This document shows positions 8,926-17,441 of a stretch of DNA of 64,000 bases, piece after piece. The notes beneath the pieces were generated by a model that worked only from the letters and a program-made list of their open reading frames with translations, did not search any database and had not been told where the DNA came from. Position numbers and translations under genes: made by a program. This DNA is from UBA7239 sp964509075 (GTDB taxonomy: Bacteria; Pseudomonadota; Gammaproteobacteria; Pseudomonadales; UBA7239). The stretch spans positions 321,790 to 385,789 of the forward strand of contig CAZDWC010000002.1 of assembly GCA_964509075.1 (NCBI GenBank). Reading direction: 5' to 3'. Positions within the stretch are counted from its first letter, which is position 1. Each line of letters begins with the position of its first letter.

Positions 8926-9035
8926 CCCCTCCCCGCTACGCGGAACTCCCCCTTGGCAGGGGGAGAGTTGGTGCCGGCTGTAGTACGTAACTCCCCTCCT
9001 TTTCAAGGAGGGGTGCCCCACAGGGGCGGGGTGGT
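8926..9035. repeat. Cluster of GC-rich palindromes (REP/MITE-like) between cobT and ppsA
   Basis: Three adjacent hairpins occupy the gap: 8946-8965 (7-bp arms CTCCCCC/GGGGGAG), 8993-9013 (perfect 9-bp arms CCCCTCCTT/AAGGAGGGG, loop TTC) and 9015-9027 (GCCCC/GGGGC). The block abuts the ppsA stop codon at 9038 and could serve as its transcript end. Its dense symmetric structure looks like a dispersed intergenic repeat. No second copy was noticed in this window. Confidence 0.7.
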
Positions 9036-9037
9036 CG

Positions 9038-11407
9038 TCATTCCCCCTCCACCTCCGCCACAATCCGCGTCATCTTCAGCACACTGTCCGGGTTCAGGGC
9101 AATCGAACCGATGCCCTGCTGCACCAGCCAGCGCGTGATTTCAGGAAAATCGCTGGGCGCCTGCCCGCAGATACCGATGTACTTGCCGTGCTTGCGGCAG
9201 GCAGCAATCGCCATGCCCATCAACACCGCCACCGCTGGATTGCGTTCATCGAACTGCGGCAGTAACCCGGAATCGCGATCGACGCCCAACGTGAGCTGGG
9301 TCAGATCGTTGGAGCCAATGGAAAAGCCATCGCAGTATTCAAGGAATTGATCGGCCAGCAGTGCGTTGGCAGGAATTTCGCACATAAGAATCAAACGCAA
9401 ACCATTCTGGCCACGAACCAGACCCTGTTCCGCCATAATCGCACTCACCTTCTGCACTTCCTCCACCGTGCGCACAAACGGCAGCATGACTTCGAGATTG
9501 GTCAAACCCATCTCGTCGCGCACCTTTTTCAGCGCACGGCACTCCAGTGCAAAACATTCACGAAAACTCTCGGCGTAATAACGCGAGGCGCCGCGAAAAC
9601 CGATCATCGGGTTTTCTTCCTGTGGCTCGAATTGCGCACCCCCCAACAATTGCGCGTATTCGTTGGACTTGAAATCACTGGTGCGAACAATCACCGGCTT
9701 CGGGTAGAAAGCCGCAGCGAGCGTGGCAATACCTTCAGCAAGTTTCTCCACATAAAAATCGACAGGTGATGCGTAACCTCGCGTGTGCTCGCCGATTTCC
9801 TGCTGCAAAGCAACAGGCAATTGATCAAACGCCAGTAATGCGCGTGGATGCACGCTGATGTGATTGCTGATGATGAACTCCATACGCGCCAATCCCACGC
9901 CGCTATTCGGCAATGCCGCCAATGCGAAGGCCTGGCCGGGATTGGCGGCAATCAGCATGATGTGCGTCTGCGTTGCCGGCAGCGCACCCATGTCGATCTG
10001 TTCGCGCACAAACGGCAACACACCGTCATACACCACGCCGCGCTCACCGTCAGCACAACTGACTGTCACCGACATGCCGCTTTGCAACACGTCCGTGGCA
10101 CGACCGCATCCCACCACGGCCGGAATACCCAGCTCGCGCGCAATGATCGCCGCATGACAGGTGCGGCCGCCGCGATTAGTGACGATGGCACTAGCGGTTT
10201 TCATCACCGGCTCCCAGTCAGGATCCGTGATGTCCGCCACCAGCACATCGCCGGGCTGTATGGATGACATTTCACTTTTATCTCGAATAACCCGCACCGG
10301 CCCTGCACCAATTCTCTGACCGATACTTTTGCCGGCAATCAGCAACCTGCCTTTCTGTTCGAGGCGATACACATCCTGCAACAACAGGTTGCGGCTGGCT
10401 TGCACGGTTTCCGGCCGCGCCTGGACGATAAACAATTGCTGCGTGATACCGTCGCGCGCCCATTCGATATCCATCGCACAGCCGTAATGCTCTTCGATAA
10501 TCAAAGCCTGCCTGGCGAGCGCAATCACTTCGTTATCACTGATACAAAAACGCTGTTGATCTTCAATACTCACCGCGTCATTGCGTGTGGCTTTGCCATG
10601 TTGATTGTCATAGACCATGCGCAAGGCCTTGGAGCCCAGCTGGCGCTTGAGAATGGAGCGAAAGCCAGCACGCAAGGTCGGTTTGTGCACCGTAAATTCA
10701 TCCGGGTTCACTGCACCCTGCACCACATTTTCACCCAGGCCGTAGGCGGCCGTGATGCTGACCACGTCGCGAAAACCGCTTTCGGTATCCAATGTGAACA
10801 TCACGCCGGATGCGCCGCAATCGGAACGCACCATTTTCTGCACGCCGATGGAGAGCGCCACTTTCATGTGCGCAAATCCCTTGTGTACGCGATAGGAAAT
10901 TGCCCTGTCGGTAAACAGCGAAGCAAACACCTGTTTGCAGGTAGCCAGCAACTGCTCCTTGCCGCGAATATTGAGATAGGTTTCCTGCTGGCCGGCAAAA
11001 GAAGCATCCGGCAAATCTTCGGCCGTAGCCGAACTGCGCACCGCAACATCCGTATTCGCGCCGTACTGCTGTTCCAGCGCGGCATACGCTGCGGAGATCG
11101 CTGCCGCCAGATCCGGTGGCATCTCGCCTGCGAGGATCCAGTCGCGAATCTCTCCCCCGGTTTGCTGCAGCGCAGATACATCCTGCATATTGATGCCGTG
11201 CAGTGCGCCGGCAATTTTTTCACGCAGCTTGTTGTGATCAACATAAAGCCAGTAAGCCTGCGCGGTGGTCGCAAAACCGTCCGGCACATGAACACCTTTT
11301 GGCGCAAGCTGGCTGACCATCTCGCCAAGCGATGCGTTCTTGCCGCCGACGATGGCAACATCTCCACGTGACAGGCTGGCAAACGGGCGTATCAAACATT
11401 CATTCAT
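9038..11407 (-). CDS. ppsA: Phosphoenolpyruvate synthase
   Basis: Converts pyruvate and ATP to phosphoenolpyruvate, AMP and phosphate for gluconeogenesis. The 789-residue protein has the usual order: N-terminal ATP-grasp pyruvate/phosphate dikinase domain (VGGKNASLGEM near residue 22, SSATAEDLPDASFAGQQ), the swivelling phosphohistidine domain with GGRTCHAAIIA, and the C-terminal PEP-binding TIM barrel with IGSNDLTQ and GICGQAPS. It is transcribed alone. The regulatory kinase gene ppsR, often divergent from ppsA, is absent here and a degenerate GGDEF gene lies upstream instead. Confidence 0.96.
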   Translation of the reverse strand: MNECLIRPFASLSRGDVAIVGGKNASLGEMVSQLAPKGVHVPDGFATTAQAYWLYVDHNKLREKIAGALHGINMQDVSALQQTGGEIRDWILAGEMPPDLAAAISAAYAALEQQYGANTDVAVRSSATAEDLPDASFAGQQETYLNIRGKEQLLATCKQVFASLFTDRAISYRVHKGFAHMKVALSIGVQKMVRSDCGASGVMFTLDTESGFRDVVSITAAYGLGENVVQGAVNPDEFTVHKPTLRAGFRSILKRQLGSKALRMVYDNQHGKATRNDAVSIEDQQRFCISDNEVIALARQALIIEEHYGCAMDIEWARDGITQQLFIVQARPETVQASRNLLLQDVYRLEQKGRLLIAGKSIGQRIGAGPVRVIRDKSEMSSIQPGDVLVADITDPDWEPVMKTASAIVTNRGGRTCHAAIIARELGIPAVVGCGRATDVLQSGMSVTVSCADGERGVVYDGVLPFVREQIDMGALPATQTHIMLIAANPGQAFALAALPNSGVGLARMEFIISNHISVHPRALLAFDQLPVALQQEIGEHTRGYASPVDFYVEKLAEGIATLAAAFYPKPVIVRTSDFKSNEYAQLLGGAQFEPQEENPMIGFRGASRYYAESFRECFALECRALKKVRDEMGLTNLEVMLPFVRTVEEVQKVSAIMAEQGLVRGQNGLRLILMCEIPANALLADQFLEYCDGFSIGSNDLTQLTLGVDRDSGLLPQFDERNPAVAVLMGMAIAACRKHGKYIGICGQAPSDFPEITRWLVQQGIGSIALNPDSVLKMTRIVAEVEGE

Positions 11408-11512
11408 GACGCACTCTCAATGAACCACCAGAAAAACCGGCAGGAAGACAAACACTATAGCGACTTGAGGCTGGCACGCACATTACAGAGCAGCCTGTAC
11501 CAATGCCGAGTA

Positions 11513-11540
11513 TTGATTTTCCCTCCTTTCGTATTACATT
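11513..11540 (+). promoter_or_regulatory. Possible sigma-70 promoter, leaderless start
   Basis: TTGATT at 11513-11518 and TACATT at 11535-11540 are separated by 16 bp. The -10 element ends only 6 bp before the ATG at 11547, and no Shine-Dalgarno sequence is present, so a transcript from here would begin at or next to the start codon. Pattern match only. Confidence 0.3.
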
Positions 11541-11546
11541 GCGAAC

Positions 11547-12662
11547 ATGAAAGCTTCACAACAAACAAGATTCACTCTGGATAGCTGGCTGCCGGAATAC
11601 TTCCGCAACACGGAAGACCAGTGGAAAGCCGTGCAGGCTCGCGTACTGACATTGCTGCTGCTGTTGTATGGCGTCGGCTTTATACCGGTGTCGATAGCCG
11701 CAGTACTCTGCAACGTCTACGGGATTCTCGATACCAGAGCGCCGGCGATCATCAGCGCCGCCGGCTCACTGGCCGGCATTGCCGCGCTGCTGAACTTCAG
11801 GCGCACGGCCAATCTTCAACAGGCCAGTCGCCTCTACGCCTGGATGGCACTGGCCATGGTGCTGGCGGTGATTGTTTACACTGGCGGCTGGCAATCGCCC
11901 GTGTGCATGTTTTTCCTGACGCTGCCGATCATCGCCGGTTTCGCAATGGATCAGAAATCGCGGTTGTTCTATGCCGCCGTAGTCTGTCTGCTGTACACCG
12001 CGCTGTTCCTGCTACATCGCAGTGGACATGATTTTTTCCAGTTGATACCGCAACCCTACTGGCAAACTGCGCAGGCACTTGTCTGGACGCTGGCGCTGCT
12101 GTCGATTGCCTCCTGCCTGGCCCTGTTTGATCTCTCCGAAAACCGGCTTTCAGCCATGCTGGCCCGCGACAGGGCAGATCTGGAACGCCGCGCCAACGAA
12201 GACGATCTGACTGGAGCACTGAATGACCAGGCCCTGATCGCCTACATGATGCAGCAGGCGACAGATACACACTCCGGCATTCCGCAACGCGTCATCTATG
12301 TCATCGTCAATAACCACCGCGACATCGCACAGTTTTTCGGCAATGAGACTGCAGATGCATTCCTGGCAGAAACGGCAGCGCGCTTGCGCCAACTGTTAAG
12401 TGATGGCGCAGCACTCGGGCGTTATGCAGTCAATGAGTTCGTTATCTATGTGCCTGGCAACATGAATCACAACAGCTTTGTGCAACTGCAGCGCAAAATT
12501 GCTGCACTGCAGGCGAAAGCCATAGCTCCTGCCGATGGCAGTCGCTTCCTGCTGGATCTCGGTATCGGTGTTTTTTCATGTGCAGATGCAGATTTGTCGC
12601 CACAGGAGTTGACGGACCGCGCGCGCGCCACAATCGAGGAGCCACTGACCAATGTCGATTGA
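11547..12662 (+). CDS. Six-TM membrane protein with degenerate GGDEF domain (copy 1)
   Basis: Of 371 residues, roughly 30-195 hold about six membrane segments, including a TGGWQSPVC loop (112-120). The cytoplasmic part starts at DDLTGALN (219-226), the usual opening of a GGDEF domain. The active-site loop reads AVNEF (294-298) in place of GGDEF, so the metal and substrate residues are lost. The product-inhibition RxxD site is also absent (Ser and Ala at the aligned positions). It is therefore probably a catalytically dead diguanylate cyclase homologue acting as a binding or scaffold protein. It overlaps the next gene, a paralogue, by 11 bp. The inducing signal is unknown. Confidence 0.8.
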   Translation: MKASQQTRFTLDSWLPEYFRNTEDQWKAVQARVLTLLLLLYGVGFIPVSIAAVLCNVYGILDTRAPAIISAAGSLAGIAALLNFRRTANLQQASRLYAWMALAMVLAVIVYTGGWQSPVCMFFLTLPIIAGFAMDQKSRLFYAAVVCLLYTALFLLHRSGHDFFQLIPQPYWQTAQALVWTLALLSIASCLALFDLSENRLSAMLARDRADLERRANEDDLTGALNDQALIAYMMQQATDTHSGIPQRVIYVIVNNHRDIAQFFGNETADAFLAETAARLRQLLSDGAALGRYAVNEFVIYVPGNMNHNSFVQLQRKIAALQAKAIAPADGSRFLLDLGIGVFSCADADLSPQELTDRARATIEEPLTNVD

Positions 12663-13836
12663 TTTGTTCCGGATGCTGGACAGTTTTTTACCCGCAAGCC
12701 TTTTGTGCAGCGGCGACCAGACCCGCCTGATGAAAGGCAGGGTGCTCGCCTTCCTCAGTCTCATTTACCTTGTTTCACTGGGCTCCCTGATTGTCATATT
12801 CACCATACTGGGATTGCTGGGCATTTTCAGCCTCTGGGGCGCTGTTTTGACTTCCTCTCTGTCATGCGGCCTGTACGCCTATCAACTGTGGTATTTCAAA
12901 CACGGCGGCGATGCAGAACGCGCAGCCAATATCGGCATGTTCACCATGGTGACAGCGACAAGCGCGTGTGTGTTTTTCACCGGCGGCTGGACATCCCCGG
13001 TGATGATGATCCTGCTGTGCATGCCTACCTGCGCCTTCCTCATGGAAGGCAAGAAAACCGGCCTGTCATGGTCTGCCGTAGTGGCGATCATTGGCGTTTT
13101 TTTCCTGATCCTGCACATTCAAGCTATCACTCTACCCAACCTCATTGACGCAGCCCTGCAGGACTACCTCGCTTACAGTTCATGGCTGTATGGTTTCATG
13201 ATTATCGCCAGCGGCATGGCGTTCTATGGCAACCTGACCAGAACCATCAATCAGGCAGCCAATGCAGAACGCCAGCGATCAAAAACGCGCGCAACCTACG
13301 ATTCACTGACAGGTGCTTTTTCGCGGCAGGCTTTTCAACAGCAGCTTCCACACTGGCTTGAGGATTGCCAGAAAAGTGGCAGGCAACTGTTGTTTGTTGA
13401 AATGGATCTTGAGGTTGCGCACAGCCTGCATCGTGAGCAGCTGGAGGAGCTCTTGGTCAGATGCACAAACACCTTGCAATCGCTGTTTGACAAGAAGCTG
13501 CTGCTGTCGCGCAACAGCGGTACCTGTTTTCAGGCGTTGCTACCGGATGTTGGCGACAACAGCAGTGCGAGAACCATGCTGGACACCCTACACAGCAAAC
13601 TGATGGCACTGTGTGTGGCAGACAAGATCCAGATCAACATGGGCGCTGTCATGGTACCTGGTTACACGGAAAACCGTGCGCTGATGCTGAAAACCGCGCG
13701 CAAGGCCATTCAGGATGCCAGGATGCAAAAAACCGCCTGGATTCTGTTTACGGAAGCCGAGCGCCCGGATGCCCGCCATCGGGACAGTGTGCAACTGACA
13801 CGCTACTGCTATAACGAAATCATCAAGCCGGCCTGA
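12652..13836 (+). CDS. Six-TM membrane protein with degenerate GGDEF domain (copy 2)
   Basis: A 394-residue paralogue of the preceding gene. The membrane region (about 30-195) shares the TGGWTSP loop (110-116), a following Met/Pro-rich helix and an AVV...F.L.H segment. The GGDEF-like domain opens at YDSLTGAF (216-223). The catalytic loop is SGTCF (289-293), even further from GGDEF than copy 1, and no RxxD inhibitory site is present. ATG at 12652 lies inside copy 1, which indicates translational coupling and probably a complex of the two. It could bind GTP, c-di-GMP or only protein partners; enzymatic activity is unlikely. Confidence 0.8.
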   Translation: MSIDLFRMLDSFLPASLLCSGDQTRLMKGRVLAFLSLIYLVSLGSLIVIFTILGLLGIFSLWGAVLTSSLSCGLYAYQLWYFKHGGDAERAANIGMFTMVTATSACVFFTGGWTSPVMMILLCMPTCAFLMEGKKTGLSWSAVVAIIGVFFLILHIQAITLPNLIDAALQDYLAYSSWLYGFMIIASGMAFYGNLTRTINQAANAERQRSKTRATYDSLTGAFSRQAFQQQLPHWLEDCQKSGRQLLFVEMDLEVAHSLHREQLEELLVRCTNTLQSLFDKKLLLSRNSGTCFQALLPDVGDNSSARTMLDTLHSKLMALCVADKIQINMGAVMVPGYTENRALMLKTARKAIQDARMQKTAWILFTEAERPDARHRDSVQLTRYCYNEIIKPA

Positions 13837-13843
13837 TGGGCGG

Positions 13844-14698
13844 CTATTCCTGCATTTCACCATCAATACACGCAGCTGGCACTTGAAAGCTGCGTTTGCG
13901 ATTGACCAGCGGACACAGATATTCCACACGAAAAGCTTGCAGCGCCATACAGTTGCTGCCATCAGGCCTGCCGTAGCGGGCATCTCCCATCACCGGGTGC
14001 CCGAGTTGCGCCAGATGCCGGCGAATCTGGTGCTTGCGACCGGTATCAATATGCACCTGCACATGGGTTTGTTGATTGCCTGCGTCGTACACCGCACTGT
14101 CTATCCAGGTCACGGCGTGCTTGCCATCAATGTCAGCGTCGATTTTGAAAGGCAATGCTGGCAGTTTTAATTCACCCTGCACGCTGGCGCGATAATGTTT
14201 TTCAATTTTGTTTTTCTGAAACAAATCGGACAGCGCAGCAGCGGCGCGTTCGGTGTGTGCTACCAGCATCAAGCCGCTGGCCTCGCGATCCAGCCTGTGT
14301 ACCAGAAAAGTCTTGCGATTGACGAGCTGCTCCACCACGCGCAACAACGAGCAGTGATCTCCCTGTTTCGATCCCTGCGACAACAAGCCTGCCGGCTTGA
14401 ACCAGACTGAATAACTGCGTTCGTCGGCAATTTTGGTCGGCATGACGGGAGCGAGCGCAAGAATATCGGCATCGAAATAGATATGTAGCGTACTGCCTGC
14501 GGACAGCTCACGCGTGGCGCGACGCAAGCGTTCCTGCTTCTTGCCTGTTTGCAACCACACCGCACCATTGGCCATGGCTTTTTTCAATTGCATACGCGAC
14601 AACGGCGTATTTTCAGCCAACCAGTCGATGGCGCGCTTGCCATTAGCGGTGACTGCCACACTGCCTTCATACGATTTCACTGCGTTGTTTTCTGTCAT
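13844..14698 (-). CDS. RluA-family pseudouridine synthase
   Basis: Isomerises uridine to pseudouridine in RNA. The 284-residue protein has an N-terminal S4-like RNA-binding region (about 22-75) followed by the RluA catalytic domain. The catalytic Asp sits in HRLDREASGL, and the later TGRKHQIRRHL motif and HPVMGDARYG are both typical. It cannot be assigned to RluA, RluC or RluD or to a particular rRNA or tRNA site from sequence alone; it resembles the smaller YqcB/TruC-like and RluA-like members. It ends 7 bp from the end of the convergent GGDEF gene. Confidence 0.88.
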   Translation of the reverse strand: MTENNAVKSYEGSVAVTANGKRAIDWLAENTPLSRMQLKKAMANGAVWLQTGKKQERLRRATRELSAGSTLHIYFDADILALAPVMPTKIADERSYSVWFKPAGLLSQGSKQGDHCSLLRVVEQLVNRKTFLVHRLDREASGLMLVAHTERAAAALSDLFQKNKIEKHYRASVQGELKLPALPFKIDADIDGKHAVTWIDSAVYDAGNQQTHVQVHIDTGRKHQIRRHLAQLGHPVMGDARYGRPDGSNCMALQAFRVEYLCPLVNRKRSFQVPAACIDGEMQE

Positions 14699-14708
14699 CT
14701 ATGGAAAC

Positions 14709-15749
14709 TCAGGCATTCAGGCTGGCGAGAATATGGCGGTAGCTGGCCAACCTCTCGGGAAATACATCACCTGCCGCTTCTGCTGCCAGCAGCGCGCAGC
14801 CAGGTTCATGTTCGTGGCGACAATCGCGAAACTTGCAGCTCTCGGCATAGGCGCGCAGATCGACAAAATGCGACAGCAGTTGCTGCGCCGGCACATGCTG
14901 CAGGGTAAATTCACGGATACCGGGTGAATCAATCAAGGCGCCGCCATTCGGCAAGTGATACAGACGCGCGGTAGTTGTCGTGTGCTTACCTTTTTCCACC
15001 ACGACAGACAGCTCACCTGTGGCAATCTCCACATCGGGCAACAGCGCATGAATAAAAGACGATTTACCAACGCCCGACTGTCCGACCACCACCGCTGTTT
15101 TGTCACATAAATAATCCGCCACAGCAGCGACACCTTCGCCCAGCTGTGAAGACACGCAGAACACCGGATAACCGATACTGCGATAGATGGACAACAGATG
15201 TTCGATGTCGGCGCGATTGTCGTCATCCAGCAAATCCGTTTTGTTGCAGAGAATCACCGGCGCAATGCCATGCATATCAGCAGCAACCAGATAGCGATCA
15301 ATCAGAAAAGGAAAGGGTTGCGGGCGCGGCGCCAGCGTGATCAGCATCGCATCCACATTCGCCGCCACCGGGCGCAACAGGCCACGGCTGTCGGGCCGCG
15401 ACAGCAAGGTGCGACGCTCGCAGCCGGCAATCACGACGGCAAAATCGGGGTCAGAGTCAAAAGCGCTTGCGCGAGACTCTGTCCCCGATTTTGCCAATCG
15501 CACAATGACATGATCACCCGTCACCAGCGGCTCAAGATTGGCGCGCAGAAAACAGCGCACCACGCGTGAGGCATCATCCAGCAATTCCACATCCAGCTGG
15601 CGACCGTAATGGGCAATCACCAGGGCTTCGCAAGTTTCACCCAACTGCGTTTCATCCACATCCGTCAGCACTTCCTGCACAGCCTCGCGTTTGCGCGCCT
15701 GATGGCCGGCGATACGGCGGCGTTGCTGGTCGGTGAGACGTCTTGCCAT
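14709..15749 (-). CDS. rsgA: Ribosome small subunit biogenesis GTPase RsgA with in-frame insertion
   Basis: RsgA checks late maturation of the 30S subunit. The 346 residues show the OB-fold (about 40-112), a circularly permuted GTPase with G4 NKTD (169-172) before G1 GQSGVGKSS, G3 DSPG, and a C-terminal zinc motif of the CxxxxCxHxxxxxC type. Residues 85-104 are extra relative to the normal OB-fold and correspond exactly to a palindromic repeat in the DNA (15438-15495), translated without a stop. All GTPase and zinc motifs remain, so the protein is probably active. It is divergent from orn, the common gammaproteobacterial arrangement. Confidence 0.95.
   Translation of the reverse strand: MARRLTDQQRRRIAGHQARKREAVQEVLTDVDETQLGETCEALVIAHYGRQLDVELLDDASRVVRCFLRANLEPLVTGDHVIVRLAKSGTESRASAFDSDPDFAVVIAGCERRTLLSRPDSRGLLRPVAANVDAMLITLAPRPQPFPFLIDRYLVAADMHGIAPVILCNKTDLLDDDNRADIEHLLSIYRSIGYPVFCVSSQLGEGVAAVADYLCDKTAVVVGQSGVGKSSFIHALLPDVEIATGELSVVVEKGKHTTTTARLYHLPNGGALIDSPGIREFTLQHVPAQQLLSHFVDLRAYAESCKFRDCRHEHEPGCALLAAEAAGDVFPERLASYRHILASLNA
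15438..15495. repeat. REPIN-like palindrome inside rsgA
   Basis: Two 21-bp arms, 15438-15458 and 15475-15495, are inverted copies with a single mismatch. They contain the cores AAAATCGGGGTCAGAGTC and GACTCTGTCCCCGATTTT. The 16-bp centre includes GCGCTTGCGC, itself a small palindrome. The GGGGTCAGAGTC core resembles REP/REPIN elements mobilised by RAYT (TnpA-REP) transposases in gammaproteobacteria; no such transposase gene is in the window. The length keeps the rsgA reading frame. Confidence 0.8.
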
Positions 15750-15815
15750 GGGGCGGCTTCACTTCGGGGGGATAAGCGGTAAGAATGGCGCACACCTTAG
15801 CAAGAGACAGACAAG

Positions 15816-16370
15816 ATGCAAGCTGCAAACGCCAGCAAGGACAACCTGATCTGGATTGATCTGGAAATGACAGGGCTGAATCCCGACACCGATGTGATTA
15901 TCGAAATCGCCACCATCGTCACCGACAGCCAGCTGAACATTCTCGCCGAAGGCCCGATGCTGGCCGTGCAACGCAGCCAGACGGTCATGGATAGCATGGA
16001 TGAATGGAATACGCGCCAGCACGGTAACAGCGGCCTCACTGCACGCGTATTGGCCAGTACCGTAAGCGAAGCGAAAGCAGAGCGCCAGACCATCGCGTTT
16101 CTGGAACAGTGGGTGCCGAAAGGTGCATCGCCGATGTGCGGCAACAGCATCTGCCAGGATCGCCGCTTCCTGTGGCGCGGCATGCCGCAACTGGAAGCCT
16201 ATTTTCATTATCGCAATCTGGATGTCAGCACGGTCAAGGAACTGGCAAAACGCTGGCGTCCGGAAATTGCCGACGGCGTGAAAAAACAGAGTTCGCATCT
16301 TGCGCTGGATGATATTCGCGATTCCATCGCCGAATTACAGCACTATCGCAAATTTTTCTTTATCACCTGA
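15816..16370 (+). CDS. orn: Oligoribonuclease
   Basis: A 3'-5' exonuclease that degrades RNA dinucleotides, including pGpG from c-di-GMP turnover. The 184-residue protein carries the DEDDh set: WIDLEMTGL (Asp, Glu), the Asp in GNSICQDRRF, and His/Asp in HLALDDIRDSI. Length and motifs are standard. It is divergent from rsgA with a gap of 66 bp. In cells with much c-di-GMP signalling, loss of Orn raises pGpG and blocks further c-di-GMP breakdown, so it fits the PilZ, YfiR-like and GGDEF-like genes nearby. Confidence 0.96.
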   Translation: MQAANASKDNLIWIDLEMTGLNPDTDVIIEIATIVTDSQLNILAEGPMLAVQRSQTVMDSMDEWNTRQHGNSGLTARVLASTVSEAKAERQTIAFLEQWVPKGASPMCGNSICQDRRFLWRGMPQLEAYFHYRNLDVSTVKELAKRWRPEIADGVKKQSSHLALDDIRDSIAELQHYRKFFFIT

Positions 16371-16392
16371 TCACCCCAAGAGGAATGCCTGC

Positions 16393-17349
16393 ATGCGCAC
16401 ACTCGGGAACACCAACATCAAGATCAGCGCACTGGGTCTCGGAACCTGGCAGTTCTCCAACGGCGGCAACTTTGTCGGCGGTTACTGGGACGCCCTGCCA
16501 GCTGAAAAAATGCGCGACATTGTGGCGGCTGCACTCGACAACGGCATCACCTGGTTTGATACCGCACAGATGTATGGCAACGGCACATCGGAACGCAATC
16601 TGGCGCGCGCACTGCTGGATGCCGGCAAGCAACCGGACGACGCGGTGATTGCCAGCAAATGGTGGCCGGTGCTGAAAACTGCCAATAATTTGCGCAACAC
16701 GATTGATGAACGCATCGCCTGCTTGCAACCGTTTGCCATTGACCTGCACCAGGTGCATCAACCGCTGTCGATTTCTTCCGTGGTAAAACAGATGCATGCA
16801 ATGGCTGATTTGCTAGATGCCGGCAAAATCCGCTCTGCGGGCATCAGCAACTTCACCGCAAAGGCAATGGCCAAAGCCGACGATGTATTGCGCACACGCG
16901 GTTATTCACTCGCCTCCAATCAGGTGCGCTACAACCTGATGGCGCGCCAGATCGAACGCAACGGCGTGTTGCAGGAAGCGAAGGATCGCGGCATTACCAT
17001 CATCGCCTGGTCCCCGCTGGAACAGGGCATGTTGAGCGGGCGTTTTCACAGCGACCCCACCAGCATTCAAAAATTGCCGTGGATGCGCCGGCAGACCATC
17101 AGCCTGCAGAAAAGTCGCTTCGAGAAAAGCCGCTCACTGATTGAAAGCCTGCAACGTATAGCAACTGCGCATAATGCCTCACCCACGCAGGTGGCACTGA
17201 GCTGGCTGATTCATGCACACGGCGACACCGTAGTGGCGATTCCCGGCGCGAGCTCGGTAGCGCAAGTGCAACAAAATGCCGGTGCACTCACCTTGAAGCT
17301 CAGCGATACCGAGCGCAATGAAATTGACGAAAAATCTGCGATGTTTTGA
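16393..17349 (+). CDS. Aldo/keto reductase
   Basis: An NADPH-dependent oxidoreductase of 318 residues with an (alpha/beta)8 barrel. The catalytic tetrad is visible: Asp and Tyr in WFDTAQMYGNGTSE, Lys in VIASKWWPV and His in DLHQVHQP. The C-terminal part has the cofactor-binding VAIPGASS. The substrate is unknown. ATG at 16393 is chosen because AGAGG precedes it by 9 nt and the sequence begins with the family pattern MRTLGNTNIKIS; an upstream in-frame ATG at 16300 falls inside orn. It follows orn by 22 bp, so cotranscription is likely. Confidence 0.9.
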   Translation: MRTLGNTNIKISALGLGTWQFSNGGNFVGGYWDALPAEKMRDIVAAALDNGITWFDTAQMYGNGTSERNLARALLDAGKQPDDAVIASKWWPVLKTANNLRNTIDERIACLQPFAIDLHQVHQPLSISSVVKQMHAMADLLDAGKIRSAGISNFTAKAMAKADDVLRTRGYSLASNQVRYNLMARQIERNGVLQEAKDRGITIIAWSPLEQGMLSGRFHSDPTSIQKLPWMRRQTISLQKSRFEKSRSLIESLQRIATAHNASPTQVALSWLIHAHGDTVVAIPGASSVAQVQQNAGALTLKLSDTERNEIDEKSAMF

Positions 17350-17377
17350 GAGGCATAAGGTAACCCCGGCGCTTGCA

Positions 17378-17408
17378 TTGCAATGTCTGCGCCGTCTGCC
17401 GCTATAAT
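17378..17408 (+). promoter_or_regulatory. Candidate prfC promoter
   Basis: A perfect TATAAT at 17403-17408 lies 34 bp upstream of the prfC ATG. The best -35 is TTGCAA at 17378-17383, with a long 19-bp spacer. Pattern match only. Confidence 0.4.
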
Positions 17409-17441
17409 CGCCGCCCTCACCTGCCCAGCCAGTAGCCTTTT

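Noticed and set aside
10400..11371. Open frame of 323 codons on the plus strand inside ppsA
   Set aside because: It is antisense to the intact phosphoenolpyruvate synthase and shows shadow-type composition.
12690..13148. Possible frameshift or pseudogene in the GGDEF pair
   Set aside because: Both frames are open over full length and both contain complete membrane and output domains; only catalytic residues are changed, which points to pseudoenzymes, not broken genes.
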